Origin: Bacteroidales bacterium
GTDB taxonomy: Bacteria > Bacteroidota > Bacteroidia > Bacteroidales > UBA10428
Reading direction: 5' to 3'
NCBI GenBank assembly: GCA_035299085.1
Contig: DATGXG010000036.1
Coordinates: forward strand, 62,001-126,000
DNA: 64,000 nt
The notes under the pieces were generated by a model, which made no database searches, was not told where the DNA came from, and worked only from the letters and a program-made list of their open reading frames with translations. Numbering within the stretch: the first letter of the stretch is position 1; each line of letters starts with the position of its first letter. Below are positions 53,608 to 61,980 of the stretch, one piece after another. The position numbers were made by a program, and so were the translations under genes.

Positions 53608-54339
53608 TCAGTCAAAATAGCTCTTTATTTCACCACCGCCAAAGAAAACGGTTCCCCTGATGATTAAAGTCGATCCGTTTTCAGTTGTTGTCTCAGGAAC
53701 CCTGAATCGGTGTTTGTCACTGAAACCGCCAAAGAATGACATGACACGAATTTTCACTGTCCATCCTTCAGGAACAATCAGTTTCATCCCTCCAAACAGG
53801 CAGAACACGTCGATTACGTTTTCACCGGGGGCCAGCTTAGCCTTAAGCATATTATAGTTGAGACCGCCAAATACAGTGGTTACTTTACCGCCCTGAAATT
53901 GCTGTGATGTTACAATCCGGTCGCCGCCGCCAAAGAGGGCTATTTCATCAATATGGTCATCTCCTGTGAGAATTCTTTCGCCGTGACGTCGGTAATCGCC
54001 ATCAAGCCTATGCCTCAGGATGATCATAAGACCTGCCGTAATCATAATAACCGGCCAGAAGATTTGCCAGAAATTAAAATTAAAATCAAAAAAATCACGC
54101 AGGTAAAGCAGGCCGCCAATCACGAATAAAACAACGCCGGTTGAACGGCGTCCGTGACCTGCCATAAACACTACGCCAAGCACCATCAATACAACTTCCC
54201 AACGGAAAATATAGCGTCTGATATCATAGTCGAGAAAGCCAAAAGCATTGGCAAGAAACAATAAGCCTGCCACAATGATGGCCACTCCAAGCAACAATCG
54301 GTGATCGCGATGTCTTTGTTCACTTATTCTTGGTTCCAT
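53608..54339 (-). CDS. LiaF-like membrane protein (DUF5668 plus cell-envelope-response domain)
   Basis: A 243-residue protein. Four hydrophobic helices in the first half (about 15-120) with A-N-A-F-G-F-L-D-Y-D fit DUF5668/LiaI-type membrane segments. The C-terminal half has a beta-rich LiaF/PspC-like domain (I-A-L-F-G-G-G-D-R, T-T-V-F-G-G-L-N, F-C-L-F-G-G-M-K-L, F-F-G-G-F-S-D-K, F-F-G-G-G-E-I-K: repeated F-G-G). It has a strong GGAGG before its ATG, unusual in this phylum. It is first of the three-gene set with the LytS kinase and the LytTR regulator, and probably modulates the kinase. Confidence 0.83.
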   Translation of the reverse strand: MEPRISEQRHRDHRLLLGVAIIVAGLLFLANAFGFLDYDIRRYIFRWEVVLMVLGVVFMAGHGRRSTGVVLFVIGGLLYLRDFFDFNFNFWQIFWPVIMITAGLMIILRHRLDGDYRRHGERILTGDDHIDEIALFGGGDRIVTSQQFQGGKVTTVFGGLNYNMLKAKLAPGENVIDVFCLFGGMKLIVPEGWTVKIRVMSFFGGFSDKHRFRVPETTTENGSTLIIRGTVFFGGGEIKSYFD

Positions 54340-54368
54340 TTTTATTCCTCCGAAATAGTAATTTCAAT

Positions 54369-54376
54369 CAAATGTA
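54369..54376 (-). promoter_or_regulatory. -7 box upstream of the LiaF-like gene
   Basis: Minus-strand TACATTTG fits TAnnTTTG, about 29 bp before the ATG at 54339. The nearest upstream TTG is 26 bp away, longer than usual. Confidence 0.35.
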
Positions 54377-54452
54377 AAAAGAATTGATAGTCTGGCATAA
54401 AACAAATCGGTGAACGACGGAATAAGACCGGTAAACGGTTAAAAACAAAAAA

Positions 54453-54470
54453 GGCGCAGAAACCTGCGCC
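54453..54470. terminator. Rho-independent terminator after gpmA
   Basis: GGCGCAG (54453-54459) and CTGCGCC (54464-54470) form a 7-bp stem with the loop AAAC. On the minus strand the stem is followed by TTTTTTGTTTTT, 20 bp past the gpmA stop. Confidence 0.8.
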
Positions 54471-54490
54471 CTTTTGAAAGTTCCGAAATA

Positions 54491-55237
54491 TTATTTTGCT
54501 TTTCCCTGGTTGGCAACGGAATCCATTGCTTTCTTAATGGCATCCTGGTCGCCGAGGTAATAATGCCTTATCGGTTTCAGATCGTTGTCGAGCTCATAAA
54601 CGAGAGGAGTACCTGTAGGAATGTTTAATTCGATAATGGCATCTTCAGTCATGTTATCGAGGTATTTTACAAGGGCTCTCAGACTGTTTCCGTGAGCGGC
54701 AATCAATACTTTCTTACCTGATTTAACAGCAGGAACGATGGTTTCGTGCCAATAGGGCAGGAATCTGTCAACTGTATCTTTCAGACATTCAGTTGTAGGA
54801 ATATCCTTCGCAGGAAGATTTTTATAAGCAGGAAGATTTCCCGGGTAACGGGGGTCTGTTTTCTCGAGTGCGGGAGGAGGAACATCATAACTACGCCTCC
54901 ATATTTTAACTTTTTCTTCTCCGTGAAGAGCGGCAGTTTCGGCCTTATTTAAGCCCTGCAGGGCCCCATAATGTCTCTCGTTAAGACGCCATGTTTTAAT
55001 CCAGGGAATCCAAAGCAAATCCATTTCTTCAAGGGCAAGCCACAATGTCCGTAACGCTCTTTTCAAAACGGAAACATAGGCTACATCGAATTCATAACCG
55101 GCTTCTTTCATAACCTTGCCGGCATTTTTGGCCTCTTCCATTCCTTTTTCGCTCAGGTCCACATCAGTCCAGCCTGTAAAACGGTTTTCCTTGTTCCAGG
55201 TGCTTTCACCGTGCCGTAACAATACTATTTTATACAT
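54491..55237 (-). CDS. gpmA: 2,3-bisphosphoglycerate-dependent phosphoglycerate mutase
   Basis: A 248-residue glycolytic enzyme. The phospho-His motif [10 protein letters not shown] is at residues about 6-15, with N-R-F-T-G-W-T-D-V after it, [10 protein letters not shown] in the middle, and [12 protein letters not shown] for the second catalytic His. Length matches the dPGM class. Upstream a -7 box, downstream a clear terminator, so it is a single-gene unit. Confidence 0.97.
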   Translation of the reverse strand: MYKIVLLRHGESTWNKENRFTGWTDVDLSEKGMEEAKNAGKVMKEAGYEFDVAYVSVLKRALRTLWLALEEMDLLWIPWIKTWRLNERHYGALQGLNKAETAALHGEEKVKIWRRSYDVPPPALEKTDPRYPGNLPAYKNLPAKDIPTTECLKDTVDRFLPYWHETIVPAVKSGKKVLIAAHGNSLRALVKYLDNMTEDAIIELNIPTGTPLVYELDNDLKPIRHYYLGDQDAIKKAMDSVANQGKAK

Positions 55238-55280
55238 TAATTGTAATTTTTAAATGTGATTTCTTCTTATTTCAGTGCTT

Positions 55281-55288
55281 CAAATATA
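55281..55288 (-). promoter_or_regulatory. -7 box upstream of gpmA
   Basis: Minus-strand TATATTTG fits TAnnTTTG, 43 bp before the ATG at 55237. No well-spaced TTG is seen. Confidence 0.35.
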
Positions 55289-55360
55289 CAAAAAAGTACT
55301 AATGCAGGCATAATACTTATTTTGTTATCAATTAGGCACTTTAATGAAGACAGGAGTGTG

Positions 55361-55576
55361 TCATCTGGCAAGAATGCCGTCATAAAAGTAGCCCAGATCT
55401 TCAATCGCATTCTGAACTTTACCCAGTTCAATCTGGTCACCCTTAATGGTTACTTCGCCGTTAATAATATCAGCAATGGCGGTGTCAATTCCAGAAATCC
55501 TTTTGAGTCCGTTTTCAACATTGATTTTGCAATGATTGCAATTCATTCCGCCGACTTTTACTTTTATTTGTTCCAT
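55361..55576 (-). CDS. Heavy-metal-associated (HMA) domain protein, CopZ/MerP-like
   Basis: A 71-residue one-domain protein with the ferredoxin-like HMA fold. The metal site is G-M-N-C-N-H-C (Cys13, Cys16), preceded by K-V-G-G. These proteins carry copper(I), zinc or mercury. It follows the CDF transporter gene by 17 bp on the same strand, so it may hand metal to or from that transporter or a P-type ATPase elsewhere. A short-chain metallochaperone role is inferred, not shown. Confidence 0.92.
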   Translation of the reverse strand: MEQIKVKVGGMNCNHCKINVENGLKRISGIDTAIADIINGEVTIKGDQIELGKVQNAIEDLGYFYDGILAR

Positions 55577-55593
55577 AGTGAAATAGTGATTAG

Positions 55594-56526
55594 TTATCTG
55601 CTGTGAATCATATTTTTATCTTCACAACAGTTATACTCATACTGAACAGTAACATGATCGATTTTAAATTTGTTCAACAGAATTTTTCTAACCTGGTGCT
55701 GAAGCATTTCGGTTTCGCTTACCCTGAGGTCTGATCTGAGGTCGATATGACATTCAAACTGAATATCCTGGTCATTCAGGTTCCAGGCATGTACATGGTG
55801 AATATTATCGATTTCAGGTATGGATTCAAGTGCGGATTTCACTTCATTCAGATCAAGGCCATGAGGGGTTGACTGCATCAGGATGTCCACGCTTTCTTTA
55901 ACAATAAGAAAGGTCTCCCTTAAAAGATAGATGCCCAGAAGAAAAGTAACAACCGGGTCAATCCAGTACACTTTAAAAAAGTAGATAAGAATGGCGCAAA
56001 CTATTACAACTACTGATGAAACCGTATCACCAAGAAGGTGCAGGTAAGCTGCTTTAATGTTAATACTTGTGCGGGCGTTTTTTCGTAAGAGCATCACCGA
56101 GATCAGGTTTGCAAAGAAACCAATAACGGCCACCACGAACATGATTAAACCTTTTATGGGCTCGGGGTGCCCGATACGACGTACCGCTTCAATAAAAAGG
56201 TAAACAATAATGACTGCGAGGATAATGGCATTGAGCAGGGCGGCAAGGATCTCAATCCGCTTATAGCCGAAAGTCTTTTTTTCACTGTTATTTTTATGGC
56301 TGATCAGGGTGGCCAGGTAAGCAATGAATAACGCGGAAGTGTCTCCCAGGTTATGCAGCGCATCTGAAACAAGGGCAAGGCTGTTTGAAACAATTCCCCC
56401 GATTATTTCAGCCACTGAAATAACGAGGTTTAGCACAGTTGACCAGATTAGCTTTCTTTTTTGCAGATCGTTACCTGCACTTACATTATCGTGATGGTGG
56501 TGATGATGGTGATGATCATGACTCAT
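55594..56526 (-). CDS. Cation diffusion facilitator (CzcD/ZitB-like)
   Basis: A 310-residue inner-membrane zinc/cobalt/cadmium exporter. Eight consecutive His after M-S-H-D at the N-terminus could bind metal. Six transmembrane helices; the transport-site motifs are S-D-A-L-H-N-L-G-D in helix 2 and H-L-L-G-D-T in helix 5. The cytoplasmic C-terminal domain (about 220-310) has V-H-A-W-N-L-N and F-E-C-H-I-D-L. It overlaps lgt by 4 bp and is followed by the HMA protein. Confidence 0.94.
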   Translation of the reverse strand: MSHDHHHHHHHHDNVSAGNDLQKRKLIWSTVLNLVISVAEIIGGIVSNSLALVSDALHNLGDTSALFIAYLATLISHKNNSEKKTFGYKRIEILAALLNAIILAVIIVYLFIEAVRRIGHPEPIKGLIMFVVAVIGFFANLISVMLLRKNARTSINIKAAYLHLLGDTVSSVVVIVCAILIYFFKVYWIDPVVTFLLGIYLLRETFLIVKESVDILMQSTPHGLDLNEVKSALESIPEIDNIHHVHAWNLNDQDIQFECHIDLRSDLRVSETEMLQHQVRKILLNKFKIDHVTVQYEYNCCEDKNMIHSR

Positions 56527-57641
56527 GCTGCTTCCTTTGATTTAGGCCATTTCCATATAATTAATGCTATGCCTGCCATAACAAAGGGTATGCTTAACAA
56601 CTGTCCCATATTAATCGCCATAGCATCTTCAAAGTTTTCCTGGTTCTGCTTGATAAATTCAATTAAGAACCGGGCTGTGAATAACAGAACGAGGAATACC
56701 CCGAAAATAAATCCATCTTTTCTTTTGTTTCCAAGAGCATAAAATATGCCTAACAGGATGAAAAAAATCAGAAGATAGCTGACCGCTTCATAAATTTGGG
56801 TCGGATACCTGGGTAATCCGCCGATAGTTGCCGTAAGCCATAATTTCCGGTCACGGTTTTCGACCTTATAATTAACGGAATCGCCGTTAATCAGGAAAAC
56901 GTTGTTATCATAATTAAACCGTTTCATGTCTTCTGCAAGCTGGTATTTGCCAAATTTCTCAACCCTTGCGACGTCTTTAACTTTTTTGGAGAATTCAATA
57001 TTCACAAGGAGTGGAACACCCTTTGTAGCCGGAAAGTTTAAGGAATCTGACTTAGTGAACGACACATTATCGATGGTGCCTTCATACCGGTGCATGAGAA
57101 CTCTTGACAGGTCGTTTGTAAATACAAAACCATGTGCTGTTTTGGTGGGGTTTCCATATATTTCCGAATTCATCAGGTTACCTGTACGGATACAGCATCC
57201 CGCAAGTGCAGTAACAATAACGATCATGTCCATTGTCCAGAGGTAAGCCGATTTTGTTTTTCTGGAGAACAGGTAAATACCGATGAGGATGCCTATAGCA
57301 GCGCCGTGACTGGCCAGTCCCTGGAATCCGGTAAATTCAAAATCGTCACCTATTGTACCTCTCCAGGGCAGGATTATTTCAAGGGGATGATGTATGTAAT
57401 AGTCGAATTCATAAAAAAGACAATGGCCCAACCGGGCACCGATAATTGTACTTAAAACCATGTAAACTGTAAGCCTGTCGAGTAATTCAACTGTCAATCC
57501 CTGTTTCTTGAAAATCCGCAGAAGGATTATGTATCCTAAAACAAAACCAAGAGCAAAAAGAAGGCTGTAATACCTTACCTCAAATTTGCCAAAGTCAACA
57601 ATCTGAGGAGTTACATTCCAGATCACATAGTTTAAAGACAT
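56523..57641 (-). CDS. lgt: Prolipoprotein diacylglyceryl transferase
   Basis: A 372-residue membrane enzyme that adds diacylglycerol to lipobox cysteines. The active-site region G-L-A-S-H-G-A-A-I-G and I-R-T-G-N-L-M-N-S-E-I-Y-G-N-P are conserved, and the late Y-P-T-Q-I-Y-E-A is present. An extra segment of about 90 residues (about 180-270) sits between the conserved N-S-E-I-Y-G-N-P and Y-P-T-Q-I-Y-E blocks, where E. coli Lgt has a short loop. ATG 57641 is used; the TTG at 57674 lies upstream of a good promoter box. It begins the lgt, CDF and HMA operon. Confidence 0.95.
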   Translation of the reverse strand: MSLNYVIWNVTPQIVDFGKFEVRYYSLLFALGFVLGYIILLRIFKKQGLTVELLDRLTVYMVLSTIIGARLGHCLFYEFDYYIHHPLEIILPWRGTIGDDFEFTGFQGLASHGAAIGILIGIYLFSRKTKSAYLWTMDMIVIVTALAGCCIRTGNLMNSEIYGNPTKTAHGFVFTNDLSRVLMHRYEGTIDNVSFTKSDSLNFPATKGVPLLVNIEFSKKVKDVARVEKFGKYQLAEDMKRFNYDNNVFLINGDSVNYKVENRDRKLWLTATIGGLPRYPTQIYEAVSYLLIFFILLGIFYALGNKRKDGFIFGVFLVLLFTARFLIEFIKQNQENFEDAMAINMGQLLSIPFVMAGIALIIWKWPKSKEAA

Positions 57642-57662
57642 ATTGGTATTTAATTTAATATG

Positions 57663-57691
57663 CAAATCTAGCAAAACTACCTATAAGGCAA
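57663..57691 (-). promoter_or_regulatory. lgt promoter
   Basis: On the minus strand TTG (57689-57691), 18-bp spacer, TAGATTTG (57663-57670), a good fit to the Bacteroidota primary promoter. Start near 57656. Confidence 0.5.
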
Positions 57692-57704
57692 TGTTTTTGT
57701 TGTT

Positions 57705-57712
57705 TATATTTG
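57705..57712 (+). promoter_or_regulatory. -7 box upstream of the Ig-like lipoprotein gene
   Basis: TATATTTG fits TAnnTTTG, 16 bp before the ATG at 57729, back to back with the lgt promoter. No well-spaced plus-strand TTG is visible. Confidence 0.35.
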
Positions 57713-57728
57713 TGCTCTTGACGATACC

Positions 57729-59552
57729 ATGCGAAACAGTTTAGTCATAACAGCCATACTTGTTTTACTTTTTCAGGGATGTGCTAAAATAGGACAACCG
57801 ACCGGTGGTCCGAAGGATGTTTATCCACCTGAGTTCATAGGGAGTAACCCACCCAACCATTCAGTGAATTTTTCAGGCGATCAGGTTGATATTGAATTCA
57901 ACGAGTTCATCCAGCTGAAAGATCAGAATAAGGAAATCCTTGTATCACCTCCTATGAAGGAAAAACCGCTGATCAGGGTAAGGGATAAGTCCATCCGGGT
58001 TACCTTCAATGAAGAATTACAACCACAATCGACGTATACTCTTAATTTCGGAAAATCATTATCTGATTTGAATGAAGGTAACCTTCTTCCCGATTTCGAA
58101 TATGTTGTATCAACCGGGAGCAGTATTGATTCTCTCTCAGTTACCGGAACAGTCACAGATGCTTTTACCCTTAAGGCGGGCAAAGATGTACAGATGCTTG
58201 TGATGTTATATGAAAATCTTTCAGATTCGGCTCCTTTGATAGAAATTCCCAAATACTACGGCAGGGCTAATGAAAATGGCTTGTTTGCCGTAAATAATAT
58301 TCATCCGGATACATTCAGGGTGATTGCCTTACAGGATGCCAATAATAACCTGATGTACGATCCGGGAATTGAAAACATTGCTTTCCTGGATTCATTCCTG
58401 GTTATAAATTCATCAAACGTTCACAGAGAAACCTTTATAAAGGACACGGTTAAAATTATAACCGATGTCGAAAAACCTCTCAGGAAGAACAAACAGGACA
58501 CCACTCGTGCCGATACAATTATAGCACCCGGTAAAGTGCTTAATGCAGTAAGTATTACTCTGAACTCATTTATTGAAGAAAACAGCAAAGTTTTCATAAC
58601 GGCCCGCGAGAGAAAATTGGAGAATAAATTTATGTTCAGCTTTAACCGGCCTTTGTTCGACAGCCTTCAGATTCAGCCTCTCAATTTCAGAGCATCAAGG
58701 GACTGGATCATTCCTGAACCTTCTGTAACAGGAGATACTATTGATTTCTGGGTAAAAGATACAGTAACGGCCCGGATGGATACGTTTCTTCTCAGGCTTA
58801 CTTACACTACAACGGATTCGACCGGAAGCCTTTACTCCAGATCAGACACGATAAAGCTTCGTAAATCAGCAGGCGAAAAAGGAGAAAGAGGAGGCAGAAG
58901 ACGAAACCGGGATAATGAAAAAGAAGAAAATGCAAAAACCCTGATCCTCAATGCTCTTCTTTCAGGCAGAAGTACACATGATCTGAACAGTCCGCTGAGA
59001 ATTTTGTCATCTACGCCGGTTGAGTCGATTCAACCAGACAGTATCGTTTTTTTGAAAAAATCGGATACAGTTTTTGTCGCGACTGATTTTAAGATCGAAA
59101 AGGAAGGCCTCAGGAAAGTAAAAATTACCAATCGCTGGGATGAATCAACCCAGTACAAAATATTACTAAAGCCGGGCAGCATCAGAGACATTTACGGATT
59201 CACGAATGACTCAACCGATATCAGCTTTTCAACCCAATCGGTTGATTACTACGGCAATATATTGCTTACTTTGAGTAGTTCGGTTTATCCCATAATTGTT
59301 CAGGTAACCAATGAAAAAGGATATGTGGTCCGCACCGCTGTTGCCCGGCATGACGGATTGATCACATTTGACTTCATGCCTCCAGGGAAATATGGCTTCA
59401 AGGCCATATATGACAGGAATGACAATGGCCAATGGGATACAGGGAATTACCTGAAGCATATTCAGCCTGAAAAGGTATATATTGCAGCATCACCGCAGGA
59501 ATTACGATCAAACTGGGACATGGAAACTTCGTGGACGATACCTTCTAAATAA
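57729..59552 (+). CDS. Ig-like-domain (SbsA-type) lipoprotein
   Basis: A 607-residue surface or periplasmic lipoprotein with the lipobox F-Q-G-C at Cys18. Right after it the conserved opening I-G-Q-P-T-G-G-P-K-D-V-Y-P-P and a bacterial Ig-like domain (about 25-130, with I-E-F-N-E-F-I and Y-T-L-N-F-G-K) follow. Further beta-rich parts lie at about 330-560, divided by a charged linker rich in K, E and R (about 378-395). Conserved across Bacteroidota but of unknown role. Divergent from lgt. Confidence 0.83.
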   Translation: MRNSLVITAILVLLFQGCAKIGQPTGGPKDVYPPEFIGSNPPNHSVNFSGDQVDIEFNEFIQLKDQNKEILVSPPMKEKPLIRVRDKSIRVTFNEELQPQSTYTLNFGKSLSDLNEGNLLPDFEYVVSTGSSIDSLSVTGTVTDAFTLKAGKDVQMLVMLYENLSDSAPLIEIPKYYGRANENGLFAVNNIHPDTFRVIALQDANNNLMYDPGIENIAFLDSFLVINSSNVHRETFIKDTVKIITDVEKPLRKNKQDTTRADTIIAPGKVLNAVSITLNSFIEENSKVFITARERKLENKFMFSFNRPLFDSLQIQPLNFRASRDWIIPEPSVTGDTIDFWVKDTVTARMDTFLLRLTYTTTDSTGSLYSRSDTIKLRKSAGEKGERGGRRRNRDNEKEENAKTLILNALLSGRSTHDLNSPLRILSSTPVESIQPDSIVFLKKSDTVFVATDFKIEKEGLRKVKITNRWDESTQYKILLKPGSIRDIYGFTNDSTDISFSTQSVDYYGNILLTLSSSVYPIIVQVTNEKGYVVRTAVARHDGLITFDFMPPGKYGFKAIYDRNDNGQWDTGNYLKHIQPEKVYIAASPQELRSNWDMETSWTIPSK

Positions 59553-59596
59553 TGAGTAATTAACACCAATAAATTCCTGCCTTACAATTAATTTTT

Positions 59597-59604
59597 TACA
59601 TTTG
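59597..59604 (+). promoter_or_regulatory. -7 box upstream of ricT
   Basis: TACATTTG fits TAnnTTTG, 28 bp before the ATG at 59633. No clear -33 TTG. Confidence 0.35.
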
Positions 59605-59632
59605 CCTTTCAGTTCTATTAATATGACAAGTA

Positions 59633-60787
59633 ATGACCAACGGTTGTAATGGCCGTGGATGCCATAAATTAGTTAAAGACGCCACTGAATCAGTCACATG
59701 CCTCGATATCGGAGGTAATAAACTGGATACATTCAACTGGCTTGAAGATATTCCCGAAGCTTATCAGAATTGCGATATTATTGAAGTCAGGTTTAAGAAC
59801 ACAAGAAAAGCCTATTTCAAAAATGTTAATGATCTGAAGTTAAAAAAAGGCGATATAGTAGCAGTGGAGGCTTCTCCAGGACATGATATCGGAATCGTTT
59901 CACTTACCGGGGCACTGGTGAGGCTGCAACTTGAAAGGAACAACATACCTGTTGAGGGTACTGAATTCAGGAAGATATACAGGAAGGCAAAACCGGCAGA
60001 CATCGATAAGTGGAATGAATCGATGGCACTTGAGTTTTCCACAATGATCAAATCGCGTAAAATTGCGCTGGATCTGAAACTTGATATGAAGATAGGGGAT
60101 GTGGAATACCAGGGCGACGGTACTAAAGCCATATTCTATTATATTGCCGATGACAGGGTGGATTTCAGGGAGCTCATCAAAGTGCTTGCCGAACAGTTAA
60201 AGGTAAGAATTGAAATGAAACAGATCGGTGCCCGCCAGGAAGCCGGAAGGATCGGTGGCATCGGGTCATGCGGCAGGGAATTATGCTGTTCGACTTGGAT
60301 CACCAGTTTCGTTTCGGTTACTACCAATGCGGCACGTTACCAGGAAGTTTCACTGAATCCTCAAAAGCTTGCGGGCCAGTGTGGCAAACTTAAATGCTGC
60401 CTGAATTATGAGCTGGCCTGTTACCTGGACGCCCAGCAGGATTTTCCGAATACATCTGTTCCTCTTGAAACCGAACAGGGACCGGTTTTCCATCAAAAAA
60501 CCGATGTATTCAAAAGGCTTATGTGGTATTCATCGAAAAGGGATATGCCTGCCGAGATCATATGTCTTTCGGTTGATCACGTGAAGGAAATTCAGGAGAA
60601 AAACAGGCGCGGGGAAAAGGTCAAGAAGCTTGAAAGCGTTGAGAATAGCAATATTGCCCCAATAATTGATTACCAGTATAAAAATGCCGTTGATGAAAAG
60701 CTGTTAACCCGGTTTGAGGACAAGCCCGGTAGCGGCGGCAAGCCTCAGAATAAGAAAAGGCATCATCATAATAAACACAGAAGATGA
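59633..60787 (+). CDS. ricT: PSP1-domain protein (RicT-like)
   Basis: A 384-residue protein of the PSP1/RicT family, which in Bacillus acts with RicA/RicF and RNase Y in RNA maturation. The PSP1 domain (about 70-260) shows I-E-V-R-F-K-N-T-R-K, K-K-G-D-I-V-A-V-E, I-G-A-R-Q-E-A-G and the paired cysteine sites G-R-E-L-C-C-S-T-W and L-K-C-C-L-N-Y-E. The C-terminus is Lys/His-rich. The Bacteroidota protein is longer at its C-terminus than the Bacillus one. It overlaps gldH by 4 bp; this pair is common in the phylum. Confidence 0.92.
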   Translation: MTNGCNGRGCHKLVKDATESVTCLDIGGNKLDTFNWLEDIPEAYQNCDIIEVRFKNTRKAYFKNVNDLKLKKGDIVAVEASPGHDIGIVSLTGALVRLQLERNNIPVEGTEFRKIYRKAKPADIDKWNESMALEFSTMIKSRKIALDLKLDMKIGDVEYQGDGTKAIFYYIADDRVDFRELIKVLAEQLKVRIEMKQIGARQEAGRIGGIGSCGRELCCSTWITSFVSVTTNAARYQEVSLNPQKLAGQCGKLKCCLNYELACYLDAQQDFPNTSVPLETEQGPVFHQKTDVFKRLMWYSSKRDMPAEIICLSVDHVKEIQEKNRRGEKVKKLESVENSNIAPIIDYQYKNAVDEKLLTRFEDKPGSGGKPQNKKRHHHNKHRR

Positions 60788-61257
60788 AGATTAAGCTCAG
60801 TATAATATTCGCCCTTGTGTTGCTGAGTTTTTCATGCGATAAGCAGAGGGTTTATGAACAATTTGTCAGCATTGACGGCAAATCATGGGATAATTCCGAT
60901 GTGATTAACTTCAATGTAAACATTGAAGATACCGTTTCCTTACAGAACGTATACCTGGCCATCCGTAATACCGGACAGTATGAATACAGCAACCTGTATG
61001 TTTTTATAACGGCGGTTTCGCCCAATGGTGTGCAGTCAAGGGATACCACTGAAATTACACTGGCCGATGCCCGTGGTAAATGGCTTGGCAAAGGATCAGC
61101 ATCGATTTATACATTATACTATCCTTTTCGCGAACATATACGGTTTCCGCTTCGCGGCATTTATCAGTTCCGGATCGAACAGGCTATGTGGATCAAAGAT
61201 CTGAAGCACATCAGCGATGTCGGTTTGAGGATTGAGAAAGTAAGCAAAAAGAAATAA
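60784..61257 (+). CDS. gldH: Gliding-motility lipoprotein GldH
   Basis: A 157-residue lipoprotein with the lipobox F-S-C at Cys18 and the GldH pattern: V-Y-E-Q-F-V, then V-Y-L-A-I-R-N-T-G-Q-Y-E-Y-S-N-L-Y, then G-K-G-S-A-S-I-Y-T-L-Y-Y-P-F. GldH is needed for gliding in Flavobacterium, but homologues exist in non-gliding Bacteroidota, so motility cannot be assumed. Coupled to ricT. The next gene, trmB, starts 18 bp later. Confidence 0.93.
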   Translation: MKIKLSIIFALVLLSFSCDKQRVYEQFVSIDGKSWDNSDVINFNVNIEDTVSLQNVYLAIRNTGQYEYSNLYVFITAVSPNGVQSRDTTEITLADARGKWLGKGSASIYTLYYPFREHIRFPLRGIYQFRIEQAMWIKDLKHISDVGLRIEKVSKKK

Positions 61258-61275
61258 TTCAGGCACTACCAGTTT

Positions 61276-61980
61276 ATGAAGAAGAAAATGCAGCGCTTTG
61301 CTGAGATGGAAACATTTCCGAATGTCATCCAGCCTGCGTTTGACGAGGTTTTTGGGAAACAACACCGTCTGAAAGGCAACTGGGCTGGCTCAGAGTTCCT
61401 CAATCCGAACCCGCTGATCCTTGAACTGGGCTGTGGTAAAGGTGAATATACAGTCGGACTTGCCAGAAGACATGCTGAAAAGAACTTCATCGGTATCGAT
61501 ATAAAAGGATCAAGAATGTGGCGGGGCGCAAAAACTGCAGTGGATGAAGGTGTAAAAAATACCCGGTTTCTCAGAACTCATATCGAAATGATCAATTCCT
61601 TTTTTGCTCCTGATGAGGTTGATGAAATCTGGATTACCTTTCCCGATCCCCAGTTAAAGAAGAAAAGAAAAAGACTTACTTCACCGGGTTTTTTATCGCG
61701 TTATTCACTTTTTCTAAGGAACAACGGACTTGTCCATCTGAAGACCGATAATGATGTATTGTACGGGTACACATATGACTTAGCAGTTCTGAACGGTTTT
61801 ACAATCAGATTCAGTACAACCGATCTCTATTCCTCGGGCATTGAGGGAACAGCAGTTGAAATCCAGACCTTTTATGAACGCCAGTTTCTTTCACAGGGAA
61901 TGAAAATTAATTATCTCTGTTTTGAATTACCCCATGGAAAAGAAATCCTCGAACCGGAAGACGATAAGCCCGAAGGATGA
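61276..61980 (+). CDS. trmB: tRNA (guanine-N7-)-methyltransferase
   Basis: A 234-residue SAM enzyme that makes m7G46 in tRNA. SAM site E-L-G-C-G-K-G-E-Y-T-V-G-L; the conserved W-I-T-F-P-D-P-Q-L-K-K-K-R-K-R is the catalytic/tRNA site. Normal length. Its last 47 bp overlap the next gene in another frame. Confidence 0.96.
   Translation: MKKKMQRFAEMETFPNVIQPAFDEVFGKQHRLKGNWAGSEFLNPNPLILELGCGKGEYTVGLARRHAEKNFIGIDIKGSRMWRGAKTAVDEGVKNTRFLRTHIEMINSFFAPDEVDEIWITFPDPQLKKKRKRLTSPGFLSRYSLFLRNNGLVHLKTDNDVLYGYTYDLAVLNGFTIRFSTTDLYSSGIEGTAVEIQTFYERQFLSQGMKINYLCFELPHGKEILEPEDDKPEG

Noticed and set aside
57642..57674. TTG start for lgt
   Set aside because: It would lie upstream of the predicted transcription start; ATG 57641 follows at the usual distance.
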